NCBI RefSeq assembly: GCF_910591885.1 | Contig: NC_063285.1 | Span: forward strand, 496,001 to 560,000 | DNA length: 64,000 nt | Direction: 5' to 3' | DNA from: Bombus terrestris | Lineage: Eukaryota > Arthropoda > Insecta > Hymenoptera > Apidae | Shown here: positions 23,351 to 36,483 of the stretch, piece by piece | Position numbering within the stretch: the first letter of the stretch is position 1 | Layout of the letters: each line of letters opens with the position of its first letter | Translations under genes and position numbers: made by a program | The notes under the pieces: generated by a model | The model's input: only the letters and a program-made list of their open reading frames with translations | The model's database searches: none | Told to the model about the DNA's origin: nothing

Positions 23351-26300
23351 ATCTTCATTTCATTTAGGCTAGGTTTCCAGCAAAGCTACTATTCACAATG
23401 TATTTATTTGCAACATCTGCTTTACTTTTTTTTTTAAATTTATAACAATTCTCTTAAACTTTCCATCACGAAAGCATCCATCTTGAGCTATATTTACGTT
23501 GTTTCGTGTAGATTTTGATATAAAGCACAAATGATCACAAAGATTTTATAATGTATTTTCATATGTTACTTTTGAAGCTTCATGGAATCATAATGATTAA
23601 TAGTTATTTAATCGTGTTGAAACTATCGCAGTGAATCTTATTACAAGTACATGTATATATGTATATTGCAGTAAGTAGCTCGCACGGCAGGAACATTAAA
23701 CAGTTTACCCAATGACCAGGGTAAGAGTGGTCTCGTTACCCTGCACAATTTTCGATATTATACCGCACTACACTGGCTCGAGGAAAAATCTTCTCCCTCG
23801 CAAGCTCGTGCGACGACTTCAAAATAGTGCATTTTCTAATATTAACCTCAAGTCGAAGGACTGCAATCTTATTTTTACTGACGTCGTCTGCATACTAGGG
23901 CGTTTAAGTGCACGCAGTTTTTTTAAGGCTTTTGTGTTTTAAAAGATCCCCAAAAATTCTTGGATAGTCTTCCAAGTTTCTAGAATGTCGCCCGGTAGCT
24001 TTTAGTTGCCACACGTCGCCATAATTTTTTAAGTAAATCTAAATGTTTGGGAAAATTACTTAAAATTACTGGTTTTGAAAATGATCCAGTGTGCAGATGG
24101 GTCTTAAAAAATTCATTAGGAAAAGAACCTATATAAGAATATAGAAGATATTTAAAAAAGAGTTACTAAACGACAGGTATCGATCAACCTGTATAAACAG
24201 CTTTGCCAAACGTGGATCGAAAATTCAAATACTTTGAAGCGACCCTGTATATCAGAAACAAATGATTACGGTATAACATCTGCACCTTGATATTACTTTT
24301 TATACCCCGTACATATGCATGTGAAACCTTTCTACGCAGTCCGAAATTCTTCCTCGAATTACATTAAATTTATTAAGCAATTTTTCACGCGGTAATCGTA
24401 TTAACTTTGCAAAGAGCATACTGGCGGGTGCTATTCTACGTATGTAATTCACTTTACTCTTATGAGTGATATCCAGTGAATCTAATCTACTAGTTAAATA
24501 ATCTAAAAGCAATTAAACAAATTATTCCTTAACGTTATTTTCCAAATTCAATTAAATTACCAGAACGTGATGTCATTCTGATTATTTTATTTTTGATATA
24601 AGACATTGCACAAATCGTTTCTGTGTATGAAATATTTTTAAATATTCACACGGACCATTTAATAAGAAAAACTTATTTCGTTAATTGTATAGAAAAGAGG
24701 ACACTTTGTTTCTCGGATACTCGGAAAAAACTCAAATTAAATTTAGTTTCCATTTTCGCTTTATTCTGGTAGGTAGGTGGCCACATTTTTCTATAGCGAC
24801 CGATCTAAACTTGGCTCGGTAATGTTAATCATCTTTAAACACATACATACACATTCGCGGGTGTACGTAGTGTCCGGATATATGGTCGCCAATCGGGGGC
24901 GTGCTTGGTCGTATATCCGGAAATGCGACTTTCCGAGAATTGACCCACGTTATCCGACTCCTGTTCATTGTGCCGTGGGTGCATCAAGGGCAAGCGCGAC
25001 AAGTAGGCAGTGCGAGCGAGACAGAATAGATAGAATGTAATAAGATACTGTAGAATTAGGTCATTTCTTATTCTTAATCGCCTATTACATATGTGTGTAT
25101 CTCAATTAAAAATTGTGGGTCAAATATAGTCATGTTTGGTATCATTTTGATCGTTTGAACCTCGATAATTCGACTAAGGCTATCTCGTCACGATATAATA
25201 AAAAGTGAAACGTATTTTATTTTTCTTATGTATTTTCTCATTATATTTTCAAATTCGAGACCATGTATTCCATATGAGTACGAAACTACCGTACCACCAA
25301 ACATATTCTGTGTATATATATAACTCAAAAACTAAGGCCATTCGTACATTTTTTGTTTTATTTACAGATTGATAAAAATGGTTTTAGGTTGGATTATATG
25401 GAGTGGCGGTGTAGAAAGAAATTGTTCACACTGTTGACAATATATTTCAAGATCGTCAAAATCTGCTCTTTTCCGCATAATCACAACGCTAAACAAATTC
25501 AGTATGTGGCATGGTTAGATTTACATTTAGCTCCATTGTTTGGTTCAGCTAGTTTTAAAGTGGAATTAAAAGTACTCGTAGTTGTTTGCTACTCTTTTCT
25601 CGCGATATTTTGTTTATTTAAATAGCCCATTTCTATATAAAGTGCTCGCTTATCGGAAACTCCTTTATACGAACTAGTTTTTGTTCACCGTCGATAGTTG
25701 ACTTTCTATTATCTAAATTACGTTTACTTAACTTAATTATTTTCAGGTATACGAATATATATTCTGAAATTATGCACGCCCGTGTGTCTTATCTAAGGTG
25801 GCATGAAATTTAACTCAATCTGTGTCGAAATTATTGCTTAACCTTAGTTATCCTGTGTTAATTTCTATCATAGAGTCTCATAGCAGTAGCTAGTGGGGAG
25901 TAGTCTCTATTATCCAAACACACGGGTTGTCGAAAATATTTTGTCTTCTACGAACTTCTACGCTATTGAAGTTTGGAAAAATTGGAGATGCCGATCACAT
26001 TGTATTAACCTAAATAGTGGAAGAAAGGAATTTCAGTTTGTAAATTTTTAATTAATCTACTGCCCTGCTCATCAAATATAGGATATTATTACAGCACATA
26101 CAGCATTACAGCAATTTGACATTGTAAATTTTGTCCCGCATATTATAGTCGCGCTTTTCAATTGTGAAAATGTTTAAAATAATTGACTCTTTTGGATCAA
26201 GCCTTTTTATCGTCATAGGCACTCATAATCTTTTTATCCAACATTTTTACCATCTTTTTCTTTTTCGCGATATTTACAGACATTATTCGTAATGTTTCTT

Positions 26301-26589
26301 AGCTGTAATAGTTAATGTCAGCACGTTAGTTTTAATCGCGTCAAGGTGTAAGAAAGTTGATCTACGCTACAAATACCTTAAAGCAAAATAAAATATGAGC
26401 ATTAGGTAGCAAAGTTTCTAAACGTTCAGACTAAAAGAATAAGCATAGATCTAATTGATATTTATGACATTCTTATACCATTTAATCGCGAAATTAATTA
26501 TACGTGATCACGTCTCGAACAGAGTATAGCTTCGAAGAAACTGTAGGCCATTCTGTATGTAGTTTTACCGTATGGTCGTTCTGCTGGGC
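23351..26589. other. No gene recognised; isolated transposon-like ends and a palindrome
   Basis: At 24238-24248 GCGACCCTGTATA resembles a reversed ACAGGGTGT-type DNA-transposon end, with no partner found. At 24867-24930 a CpG-rich patch has facing arms TCCGGATATA..TATATCCGGA. Bases 25632-25945 carry scattered pogo-like phrases (ACTCCTTTATACGAAC, CTCTATTATCCAAACAC) without readable TIRs. No coding region is supported. Confidence 0.35.
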
Positions 26590-26640
26590 AGAACCATCGA
26601 TCGCAGTTTCTCCAAAAGTGCCATTAGTGGGTTAGAAAGT
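26590..26640 (+). repeat. Short dispersed repeat, copy B (partner at 23300)
   Basis: See the copy at 23300. The conserved core is TTTCTCCAAAAGTGCCATTA. It lies at the start of a GC-richer patch that runs to about 26840. Confidence 0.5.
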
Positions 26641-28620
26641 GCTGCAGAGCTGTGTGGAAGAAGGTTGCTTCAGGGCCATTGCGATTTTGAAAACTTGGAC
26701 GATTGCAATAACAATTCAAGGAAGCTACGGTATTATACCGAATAGTCTACTTCTGAAAGTAGTAGGAATGGCTTTTCGCCGAGCGGAAATTCGGACGGGC
26801 TTCATGAAGTAAATCGGGAATTTACACTCGCGAAGAATAATGGATAATACACGAGTAACTGAGAGGCGAAGTCGTTTGATAAATGGCTTTTTCATGAGTA
26901 AACAAGATAGCGGTTGGGAAATAAACCTTCGTGTAAAACATAAGACAATTATAAAATGGAAATTGCCGTAAATACATTCCCACGTAAGAAGAGCTCTCTA
27001 CAATCGAGAACAAAAATTGCACGTCATTGATTAAGTGGCAATAATTGGCTCATATATTTATTAACCATCTGGAAACGAAATGAACACGTTGAAGTAAAGT
27101 TTTAATACTTTGCGGTTTATGTCTATACATCACACAATAACTGTACATTAAAGTTGGTAATTAACGCGAATATCATCGAAATACGATTAATGTTAAAAGA
27201 TTCAATATGCAATATCGATTAAAAGAATCTCGCTGAGTTTTCTGCTTCCTGCATGTCCTCGATGGCCAGCAATCGATCATTTTCCTGGCATGATATTATT
27301 AACTTTCTATTAAGATAACGTTCACACTTGACAAATTTTTAAAATAATTATTTAAATAGAGAGTCATTTGTTATTTAAGAGTTGAAATGAAAAACAAAAG
27401 TAAATTGTTTGTTATTTGGCACGTATAAATACACTACTTAATATAGTGAAATTAATTGTTATTTACAAATAGAATTCTATTCTTTGTTATTAGGGCAGGC
27501 AGAACAAAATACTGTTATTCCATTTCGATAGTTATTTATTAATTGTAACGGTGTATACATAAATATTTAATCTGCCGATTTGAATGCAATTGTAAGAAAT
27601 TTCAAAGTGCAAAATTGTACACAATGCACGTGATACAAAAAAAAATATATAGAATGGGCAATGTATAATACTTTTTATAATACTTTTAAAATTTAGTAAA
27701 TTACGCTGTCAAGAATATGCATTGGCATAAATATCGGCAGTCTACTTATGACACACGCGCATGTCATCATAACGCGGTTCGGATCGTCTAGCGAGTATCC
27801 GCCAACGAAATTTTAATTTCTCAATTTGCGTTACTTTCTGTCAGCTACTCTCACGAGTGGATCAAGAGAGTCTTACGGCTACTATGCTTCTTCTAAGCGA
27901 TATGAAATTTGGTTTTTCTTGAAACTCGTCAGTTGTCGTGGATGTAAAAGTGGAAGCGATTATATTTTGAATGGCGCTTCGTTATTTGTCCATACAAACA
28001 ATGAAGAAGAGTTTGATAGAATTGAAAAACGGAGAAGATGGCGGTATTTCTCAAGAGGAGTGTAATACGTCATTTCTTGTATGCAATCGATGCGCCAGCT
28101 GGCATTTGGCGTTTCATACGTCGTATATGAGCGAAAGCACTTGTTATGAATACATCAGCGAATGTTTTGTAATGACGCACAATGCTCATACATGTATAAG
28201 AATGAAAGAGCTTTTGAGCGCACGTTGTGTAAGAGAGTGTCGCTAACGCAGTGCGAAAGAGCTCGTTCCCTTTATCCTTTAGTCTCTTTCCCCTTGCCGT
28301 TTAACGCGTTTTAAGCGTTTACATTCCCGCTTCTGGCCGACCCGCCGCGTCACACTGCTACGCTTTACTTAAATACGTGCTTTCCACCATGCAGACGCGC
28401 CTTTATTAGAATCAAATCATTGGTAATAGGATAGCGCTTCGAATCAACGCAAGCACTTTATACTTCTTGTTATATTGCTTCATTTTTCTAGAACGTATTA
28501 TAAAACTGGACTTGTCGAAGGTCACAGAATTTGCATAATATCAATGTTTGAAAGCTGCTTCGAAAACAAAAAGTTCACGAATTTCTACACTGTGCAAATA
28601 AATTTACAATTCTAATTACA
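26641..28620. other. No gene recognised
   Basis: Bases 27770-28400 are CpG-richer than average, with overlapping 79- and 91-codon frames (27826-28065, 27971-28246). Neither shows a known domain. The patch could be a regulatory region or an exon of an unknown gene; the sequence alone does not decide. Confidence 0.35.
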
Positions 28621-28930
28621 TTAACACATTCGCTGTCGACGGTTCTGACGCGAGAACCTCAGCTGGTGCCGTCTACAATTTCCATAAGTCCATGGCTGAT
28701 TGTCGCGAGGTTCTGCTATTAAACGAGAGTGAATTTGAAAGTATCGCTGTGCTATACCATGTTTATAAGCACTTGTCCTATTCGACGAATTTCCGTTGCA
28801 AAAAGAATTCGTTTCTCCAATACAGCCGCGCCAACTGAAAACTATCTGCCTCCCGTCGTATCTTCTGCCTTTGATTCTTTTGGATCCGTGGTCAAGAAAC
28901 TGCAGATGAGTTTTCCCACTCATACACTTT
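28621..28930. mobile_element. Possible piggyBac-like element end (TTAA-bounded)
   Basis: Begins TTAACACATTCGCTGTCGAC, a TTAA site followed by a terminus similar in pattern to the TTAACACTTTGACGGCAGC end at 39642 (reversed). The next 300 bp are GC-richer, with a 100-codon reverse frame that ends exactly in the TTAA (stop at 28621). No recognisable transposase motif and no opposite terminus were found, so this is a candidate fragment only. Confidence 0.3.
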
Positions 28931-31881
28931 CTATGTGTATATAACTTTATATCCCAAGAAAAAGAGGCTCAAAGTATCGAAACATTGAAAGCTATACAAC
29001 ATATCTCGTGGCGAACTAAATCCAAGAAATTAACGAACAACTTGTATTCTTTGATCAATAGAATATTAACAGTATTGTGCAATTATATTATAAAATTATA
29101 TCAATTCCCATTGCCTGACTGTTCATTTTCAGCAAACAATATGCTCGCAACCGTTGAATGATAACTAAGCGGCAACTGAATACAATTTACGAAATGTTAT
29201 GAATTTACGTCAGCAGCGACTAGTAATATGGAGTACAAAAAATCGTTGTGTAAAATCTGCGATCGATTGATCATATAGTCGCTGAGAAATTGTTGTCTTT
29301 TGAAACAGGAAAACTATATTCAAGAACCATAGCAAATGGTCACAAAATTAATTTCTGTTAAGCTGTTCACTTAAGTTTTTCTTAAACGCTAATGAACAAA
29401 TAGGTTTAGCTGCAAATTTTTCAGAATCTACATAGAGCAACCGAAGTGGCACATATACGACATCGCACAATTTCTTTAATTAAAGCTAACTTTGTAAAAA
29501 GGAAATAGTTGATTATGGAATATATGAAGAATTCTAATTTTAATGTATTTATTTTTGCTAAATAATTTTTTCACATTTGACGCATTTCATTTTATAATTG
29601 TTAATTTTAGAAATAAAATGTCGCAGCTTTATTAAATTGTTCAACGATATTACATGTTTTGTATAAAATTTTACTACCATATTTTTCACAGTGATACTGT
29701 TATGCAATTTATAAAGTACAGTCTACTTGACACTATAACATTTGTTAAATGAACTTGTATATTCGTTCTGATATTTTCTTTGTACTGATACTTTACTTTA
29801 TAATTTACATTGAACAGAACGTTGCGAATAGCCGCGAGACTGTCAGGTCTGTCACTTCGCTTAACTATGTCTGTCACTTTAATATTCTATTTTCGTATTG
29901 CAATTACTTATATTACCACTGATTAGTCGACTAACATAATTGGCTAAAAACTACCTTACAACTTTTCAAAATGTGTTCGCACATATAATAAGTTGAAATA
30001 AAATGAGAAGTTACAACTTATTGTCAATTGGCCATAACGTTAAGGGGATGATACTATTGAAAGTTGAAACTCTGAATGATGAATATGAACATGATACTCT
30101 GAAAATTTTTACTTGCATCACTGTGATCCGCAAACTATCGCTTTTAAATATGTACATTATCAAATTTAACGTATTTATATTAAATTTATAGAAATATTTA
30201 CCAAGAGAAGAAGTTTCATATTTTACTAGAATTGAAATATTGCAAGTAATTATAACATGATACACATACACATACTGATTCGTTTAGCTCCAGTTACACT
30301 TGGTATTTACTGTAATCATTCTGTTTTCGCATTAGAATCCTTGTCCCCTCGTACACGTAATTACACACAATTGCTGGTTACAATTTACCAACCTGAATTC
30401 ACTCTATTATCACATTTACGCAAACCCAATTTAATTGCTTTTAATAACAAATGATTAATAACATAAGAGACACTACAATCAATGTCAGCTGTTACTACCA
30501 TATCTACAAATTTACGAATAAACTATGAATTGTTGTAATATACACATACAGTGTGTCTCGCGCAATTAACCGTCGCGTTGTATGTTGTAAATTTCTGCGT
30601 GGCTTGTATATATTCTTATGCATTGATGCAATTGCAAAATGCATTCTACATGTAAAAATATTATTATTAGGCGATTCACTTATTAAAAAATTTCTTCTCT
30701 CCTGGTCAAATAGATGAATAAGTATTCTTTTACATACATATCTCTGAGTATGAATAGTACTTTAGCTATACAGAACATTCAACATCACCCTCTTCATTAC
30801 ACTTTCCATCGCATAAATCTTCGTGTCATTCCCCAGCAGTAATATGTCAGCTTGCTGTTTGCACGTTTGCAGTTGACACTACAGGATGTCACAAAATATG
30901 TGAAAAGACATTTCCAGGATCGATTCGAGGCATCGAAACAACGAAGAAAGTTTATATAAAAAGATATTATTTAAGCATCATTTTTCAAATTGTAAACATC
31001 ATTTTAGACCAGAAATACATGTGGCGAATAGTTGCCCTAAGTCAGTGAATTACTATCGTCCTTTGTTCTGTATCTTCAGAGTTAGAAACATGAAACATGG
31101 GTGAAGCAGAGAGCAAAATTCATCAGCTGGTTCATCGATAGTATTTCCATGGAAAAATTCAATTATTTATAACTAGAAAAATAAAGTTTCATCAACGTTT
31201 TGTACACTAGTATTTTCCTTACGAAGATGTCCAATTTTAAGCAGATTAATAATTGATCGACATTGACAAATAATACTTGTAACACGCTAATACGCATGAA
31301 AAACTCGTGTATTTGGTTCACTTTAAGCTCGATGAATGCTTGCAGATATATTAAATAAAGTTAAGCGCAGCTTTCAATTTTAATACATCTATTTTTTACT
31401 CTTCTCTCGTATTATCAATGTTTTGGATCAGTTTTATTATTTATTATTATTAATAGTAGAGAATTAAAGTCAGTTTTATAACCGACTCGATATTAAAACA
31501 TTTTCTGCATTTTTAAAAAATGATATACTTCCATTGGTACCCTTATTTATACTTTCTTAATGAGAATGCCAACTTTTCGTACATCGAGTAAAGCAGTTAA
31601 AGTTATATCAATAGACTGTAATGGAACTTTTCATATAAATTTTATTTACGTTTAAAATTGCGCAAAATATAATTTTGAGTAACGGATCTTTCATATTACG
31701 ATATTTACTCCTTCGAATGAAATATCACATTTAAACGCATTTTGTAGTATTGAAAACGATGAAAATATTTGTATCTATCAGCTTTACCATTAAGTTTCAT
31801 GAAAACAAAAAAAAAAAAAGAAAAACACTAGATAATGTACACGAATTATGTACGATGTATATTTAAAAATTTGTCAAAGTA
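28931..31881. other. No gene recognised
   Basis: AT-rich. At 30886-30940 ACAGGATGTCACAAAATATG and what follows resembles a DNA-transposon terminus, but no inverted partner was seen. Confidence 0.4.
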
Positions 31882-32120
31882 CAGTAGAGCCCCCTCGTCC
31901 AAACATTAATATCCGAACGTTTTATTATAGGAACATTGTTGAAAATGACAACGTGAGTTCGTGCTCGCCCTCCACATGCAGATGCACTAGTTACAAAAAA
32001 CAATAACTAGAAGATTGTTCTAGATACAATCGTTAGACTCAATCGATAGTTTTTAAGATGCTCTTTTGTTTCTTTTTTTTCCTAGTCCGTGTAAGTGTGT
32101 GCAATAAAGGTTTTTTCGGC
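31882..32120 (+). mobile_element. Pogo/Tigger-like left terminus, truncated
   Basis: TA followed by CAGTAGAGCCCCCTCGTCC and AAAC..ATATCCGAACG fits pogo/Tigger TIRs, which start CAG and insert at TA. The next 220 bp resemble a 5' untranslated part, with no transposase reading frame and no right TIR. It is therefore a broken left end. Confidence 0.45.
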
Positions 32121-32230
32121 TCAAAAAGGTGTGATAGATTTATCCATACAATATAGTAATAACTATTGTGATCCTACCTCTGAATATAGAAATAACAACA
32201 AACATGATATTTCCCAGTAACGGATGTCTT

Positions 32231-32807
32231 ATTATTTATTTTATTTAGGGTCGCATAATTAATAAAATACACAACAAGAATATACAAAAAGAAACAAAAT
32301 TTAAAATATAATAAAACAAGTTACAAACTCACTTAATAGTATATATCAATACATTTTGAACATAAATCACATACAGTACAAGGATATACAATGACAGCAA
32401 GATGTAGTATAATTAACCTAAACTTAAATTAATAGAATATAATGTATGTTACAACTAAGCTAATAGCCTACAGTATCATAATTGCTGATACAAACTAATA
32501 TCCTTGAGAAAGTGAAGAAGATTTAGTTAGGCATGTTTGAATATCATCTGGAAGATCAAACTTTGTTTTGTGTTGGGGAAAGTTACTACAATTTATGAAG
32601 ATGATCTGCAGACAAAATACAGTGTTTGCACTTGTGTGGTTCATTTTCAGTTATAAGATGAGAACGTGTCAGGTTAGTATGACCAATTCTAAATCTGGTC
32701 TTGCTCTTTCTTACTAAAAAGAAATTCTGGACTCTTATCCAATACGTTTGTACGTATTTTATATATTTTGGATGAAAATGCATTTTTTCAAAAATCGTAT
32801 TCAACAT
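32231..32807 (-). pseudogene. 3' end of a jockey-like LINE, 5' truncated
   Basis: The reverse strand encodes TRFRIGHTNLTRSHLITENE followed by CKHC. This is the RIGHTRLTHS..L.....P.C..C signature found at the C-terminal tail of jockey-clade ORF2 proteins. After a frameshift it continues to LLHFLKDISLYQQL and a stop at 32476-32478, matching the usual H-F-L-K-[ED]-x-x-L-[FY] ending. About 245 bp of AT-rich 3' UTR follows, ending in a TAAATAAAATAAAT-type tail near 32231. Upstream coding sequence is missing, as expected for incomplete reverse transcription. It may belong to the same clade as the fossil at 1-1330. Confidence 0.75.
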
Positions 32808-33430
32808 TTATTTATTTATATATTTGTTTTAATCTTAATTATTTGAACATTAGGATGTGGACAGTGACCGTTGAGGCTATTCAAACGAATAGACAAAGTT
32901 CCAATTGTGACATATTTAGATCCCAACAGTAAGTCATGAGTTAATCATTAATAATGAATCGATAGATTGTCCCCTTCATTCGATTGAGTGAATTCTGATT
33001 GTAAGAATTTAGTATGAAACTAACAGCGTTCTAACCATCGAAACCAAACATGACACAATTAGAAAGTTCTAAAATGTTGTAAGTGCAATAGAATTAACAA
33101 AAACACACATTTTTATAGATATTAAGAAACAAAAACAAGATATTAAAAATTATCCAAAGCACGTAGATTCCGCAGATGCTGGCAACACTAGAAAAACCTT
33201 CAATATGCTAATGTAATGAAATGGTTTCATTGCGACAAAGACCATAACAATGACGATATTATGCAAATGAAAACAGCAAACAAAGGTGGTAATAGAGAGG
33301 TGGCTTTTTACGGCGAAGCAATCGTGGCATTCGGAAAAGAACTTCGATAGTTCGAAACACAAAAAAGGTGCAACTCTATTATTACGTTGAAAAAATTGTT
33401 TGATTTAGCAGTGGAAAAATGACGAGGCCC
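32808..33430. other. No gene recognised
   Basis: AT-rich with no supported feature. Confidence 0.4.
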
Positions 33431-34540
33431 GTAAATAATCTGAATGAAACTTAATCTTAACCTGCAATTCGAATCGCTGCGTTCTTTAAACGACGCGTGC
33501 GATTATCCGAAAGAGGAAATTTGGTTCGAAACCGGACAACTACCAAGTCTCTAGTGTGTGCTTTGCAAAAGTGAAACAGATTCCTTGTTTGACTCTCGTG
33601 CTAGTACAGAGGTATTACTTCAGCTTCTACTTCAGAGTGTCATTGAATTTAAAACATCGATGTGGTTGGTCGATTGTGTAAATGTCTATTCTTCTACATC
33701 CGTTTCTATCGTTAAAATGATTCCCCTTAATTTATCCAGTTTCTCCATTTCCAAATTTCCCTGGTCCCAGCATTTGTTTTTCGCCGTTTTTCTCCCCCCT
33801 GCCTTTTCCTGTTCATCGGTGGTGATCTACCTTTCTTTCTTGTCATTTGCGGTTTTTTCAAGTTCTCTTTTCCTGTTTTGTCTCTTTCCCGGTCTTCGCC
33901 CTCTTCCCCTTTTCCCTTAAAGGCTTCAATTAATGAGCATTCGCCTTTGACACTGTACCGTCGAAGTCGATCATTCTCTCCTTTTTCAATCTTTTATTTT
34001 GCTCATTAGTCCTTCTGCTCTCACCTAGCGCTTTCTGTTGCTTTTGGTTCTTTGATTTCTTGCGTGTCCATCAGGTGTCGAAGGATACTGGTTCTGATGG
34101 ACCGCGATCCAGCAGCCCTGTTTTCCTTCGATAGGTGTCGCTGCTTCCTGTGACCCACACGATCGGCATCCAGTAGATCCGAGTTCTCGCTTTAACCTCA
34201 AATCCCTTTGTCTTTTACCTCCTACTAGGTGTCTTTCTACCTTCCACCTGTCCTCTCTCATTTCGCTACTCCGTGTCTTTGTCTTCCCCTGTCTAGAATT
34301 TCTCCCGTCTTCTCTTGTCTATTTCTAACACTTAATAATCTTTTCATATTCACACTCTTGCAATTACGCGCTGTTCTCATTTCTCACATCACGCTACTCC
34401 CTATAAATCTAATATATAAGTTACACTTTGGTGATTGCTGTTGCGTGGACGTAACTTCACTCTACCGGTCATTATCTGCCGTTGCGACGTGTCATGCACA
34501 GGGTGCGAAGAAAGTAAGTTTAAAGAGGATCCTACATTAA
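33431..34540 (+). other. Pyrimidine-rich block, unexplained
   Basis: Strong CT bias on the plus strand from 33700 to 34340 (for example TTTTTCTCCCCCCTGCC), with higher GC than its surroundings. Three AGGTGTC motifs lie at about 34074, 34134 and 34208 in similar CT-rich context. The open frames here (33558-33920, 34229-34540) are low-complexity products of the CT bias. It may be a transcript leader, an intronic polypyrimidine tract or a promoter region; nothing decides. Confidence 0.3.
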
Positions 34541-36212
34541 ATTCAATTCATTTCAAAATTAAAGTTTAATCTCCTTTATTATAGCATACTGTGCTTATCA
34601 CGAGAAACAACAGTCTGAAAGGCATCGTGGGTCGCAAATTATCCCTCCTGCCGTTCAACAATGTTAAACTTTTAGTAATTTTCAAACTGATTTTTAATTT
34701 ACAATGAATTAAATTTTTTTTGCAAATTTATATGTAATTCTTCGCTCAGGCTTCTTTTCCAACAATGATTATTCTCATAGATATCCGTAATTGTAAAAGA
34801 AACGCATATTTACTTTTGTTCATAGGCAACAAAAAGTATACTAAATTTGACACTACTATTTTAACTAAATTTTAAACTACTGAACGATATCTTTCACTCC
34901 GCGAAGAAAAAAGTGGAGCGGTGCCGGATCTACAAAGCGAGGTGGTCCATGGGAAACGATTCATCCTGTTCACGATAATATAAACGTTTCATTGAAAAAT
35001 TGGCGAACCGATCGACTATGAGGCGGAGTGTGAGCAATCATGCGTGGAATAGATAGAGTAGGCACGTGTGCTTTAACTTGGTGTAATTTGCTATAGAGTC
35101 ACGAACGTAAAAGTCGCAAATATACGCACTTGTTATCGATGTAGGCACATAATTGCTGCCCATTCTTGATTAAATGCCTCGAATTATTGCGTGCGCTTTT
35201 CCGCGAGCACGAAATGAAATCCTGGCGTTTGTTGATCGAGGATGCTACTGCATTCGTAACACGGTCGAAAAAGCATAGTTGCAGCGTAAGTATCATTCAA
35301 CGGGAAAAATTCCGCCGAGTGACATATCTATTTGGAGTGCTTAAACGCGGCGAATGTTATAAAAATGTAAGTTCGCTCTCGTATTCGCCGCATTGTCGTA
35401 TGATTGATTCGATGTCACCTATTCTATGTAAATTCATTAGTAAATGCGCACGAGGAATGGCAATAATTAATCTTCTTTAGGAATGCGGGGCCGATTTAAT
35501 CTTTGATATGGATTTAAATGTCGCAATATTAATTCTTGATCACGAAATTACTAATTTAGTCGCTGAAAATCATATCATCACGCAACTTTTTCTGCACGTA
35601 AAGGTCTTCCATTATTTCAGTATTCTGATATATCTGTAATTCCCTACTGCTTCGTTGATAGCGCGTTATCTCCCCGTGAAAAGTAAATGCAACTAAATAT
35701 TTTTATGCCAATAAAGCCAATTAACGAATTATTAAAACTTTAACATTGTTGACCGGCAGAAGGAATCATTTGTAGCCTATGGTTTTTTTAAAAGCTTTCT
35801 TCTTCACCCATCCGGAAGTGTTGAATCATACTACGATCTTATTTACACTTACTTCCTTCACACCCTGTACATGTAATACATACATGTGATTTAAGACCGC
35901 AGACTTGATGTTTATCTGTTAAAATATTTCTATAGCTTTTATTTCTCTCAAACAATTACTAAAAGCGTGATGCTTTGCAAATATTTACAAAATTTACAAT
36001 GACTTTCTGTTTCTACTGTTGAGTTCACTTGAATATCGTATAAAACGTATAAAACGAATAGCGAAGAAAGGTGTATACATAAGTGCGTTGTCAGATATAT
36101 GTGAAACGCGCGAGACACGCGTGAGATCCACTTCGAGAGACGATGGTACACCTAAAAGCAATGAAAAAGATTCACATAAACACATGCTGTATTTGTGTTC
36201 GTTTGGGAAGTA
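34541..36212. other. No gene recognised
   Basis: Bases 34900-35480 are CpG-richer with a 104-codon frame (35166-35480) that shows no domain. At 35862-35874 CACACCCTGTACA is a reversed ACAGGGTGT-type transposon end without a partner. Confidence 0.35.
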
Positions 36213-36427
36213 TTAGGTCATCCCATAAGTTCGTGCCGACTTTTGTGTATACATTTCATGTGTCGATTTATAAACATACGGCGATAAGGGACCAATGCAC
36301 TTGAAAAATGGGAAGAAGTTGTACAACGAGAGGGGGATTACATTTTTTCATGAAACTGAAAGGTATGTAAACGATCTTAACATGTATAACCGCTCGAAAA
36401 ACGGAACGAACTTATGGGATGACCTAA
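36213..36427 (+). mobile_element. Internally deleted mariner element (215-bp MITE) with intact TIRs
   Basis: The left end TTAGGTCATCCCATAAGTTC and the reversed right end are identical over the first 22 bases and then differ by one base over the next four. TA flanks both sides (36211-36212 and 36428-36429), the expected mariner target-site duplication. The interior retains the last codons of a mariner transposase. The near-perfect TIRs suggest fairly recent mobilisation by an active mariner elsewhere in the genome. The same TIR phrase is, as I recall, found in bee mariners. Confidence 0.93.
36300..36353 (+). pseudogene. Last 17 codons of mariner transposase
   Basis: The plus strand reads LEKWEEVVQREGDYIFS then TGA. 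This matches the mariner family C-terminus (L..RW..V....G.YI.D). It sits about 75 bp from the right TIR, the normal position for the end of the mariner gene. Everything upstream of it, including the catalytic DD34D domain, has been deleted. Confidence 0.8.
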
Positions 36428-36483
36428 TATAAGGAATTTTCCGTTTTCATTTCGCAATTAATATCGAATTACTTATTATCGAA

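Noticed and set aside
27826..28246. Two overlapping Cys-containing frames
   Set aside because: The Cys spacing does not form a known zinc-binding motif, and neither frame has conserved-looking structure.
33523..33533. Perfect Pol III B-box GGTTCGAAACC
   Set aside because: The surrounding stem is weak (two G-U pairs) and no A box or acceptor stem fits; probably chance.
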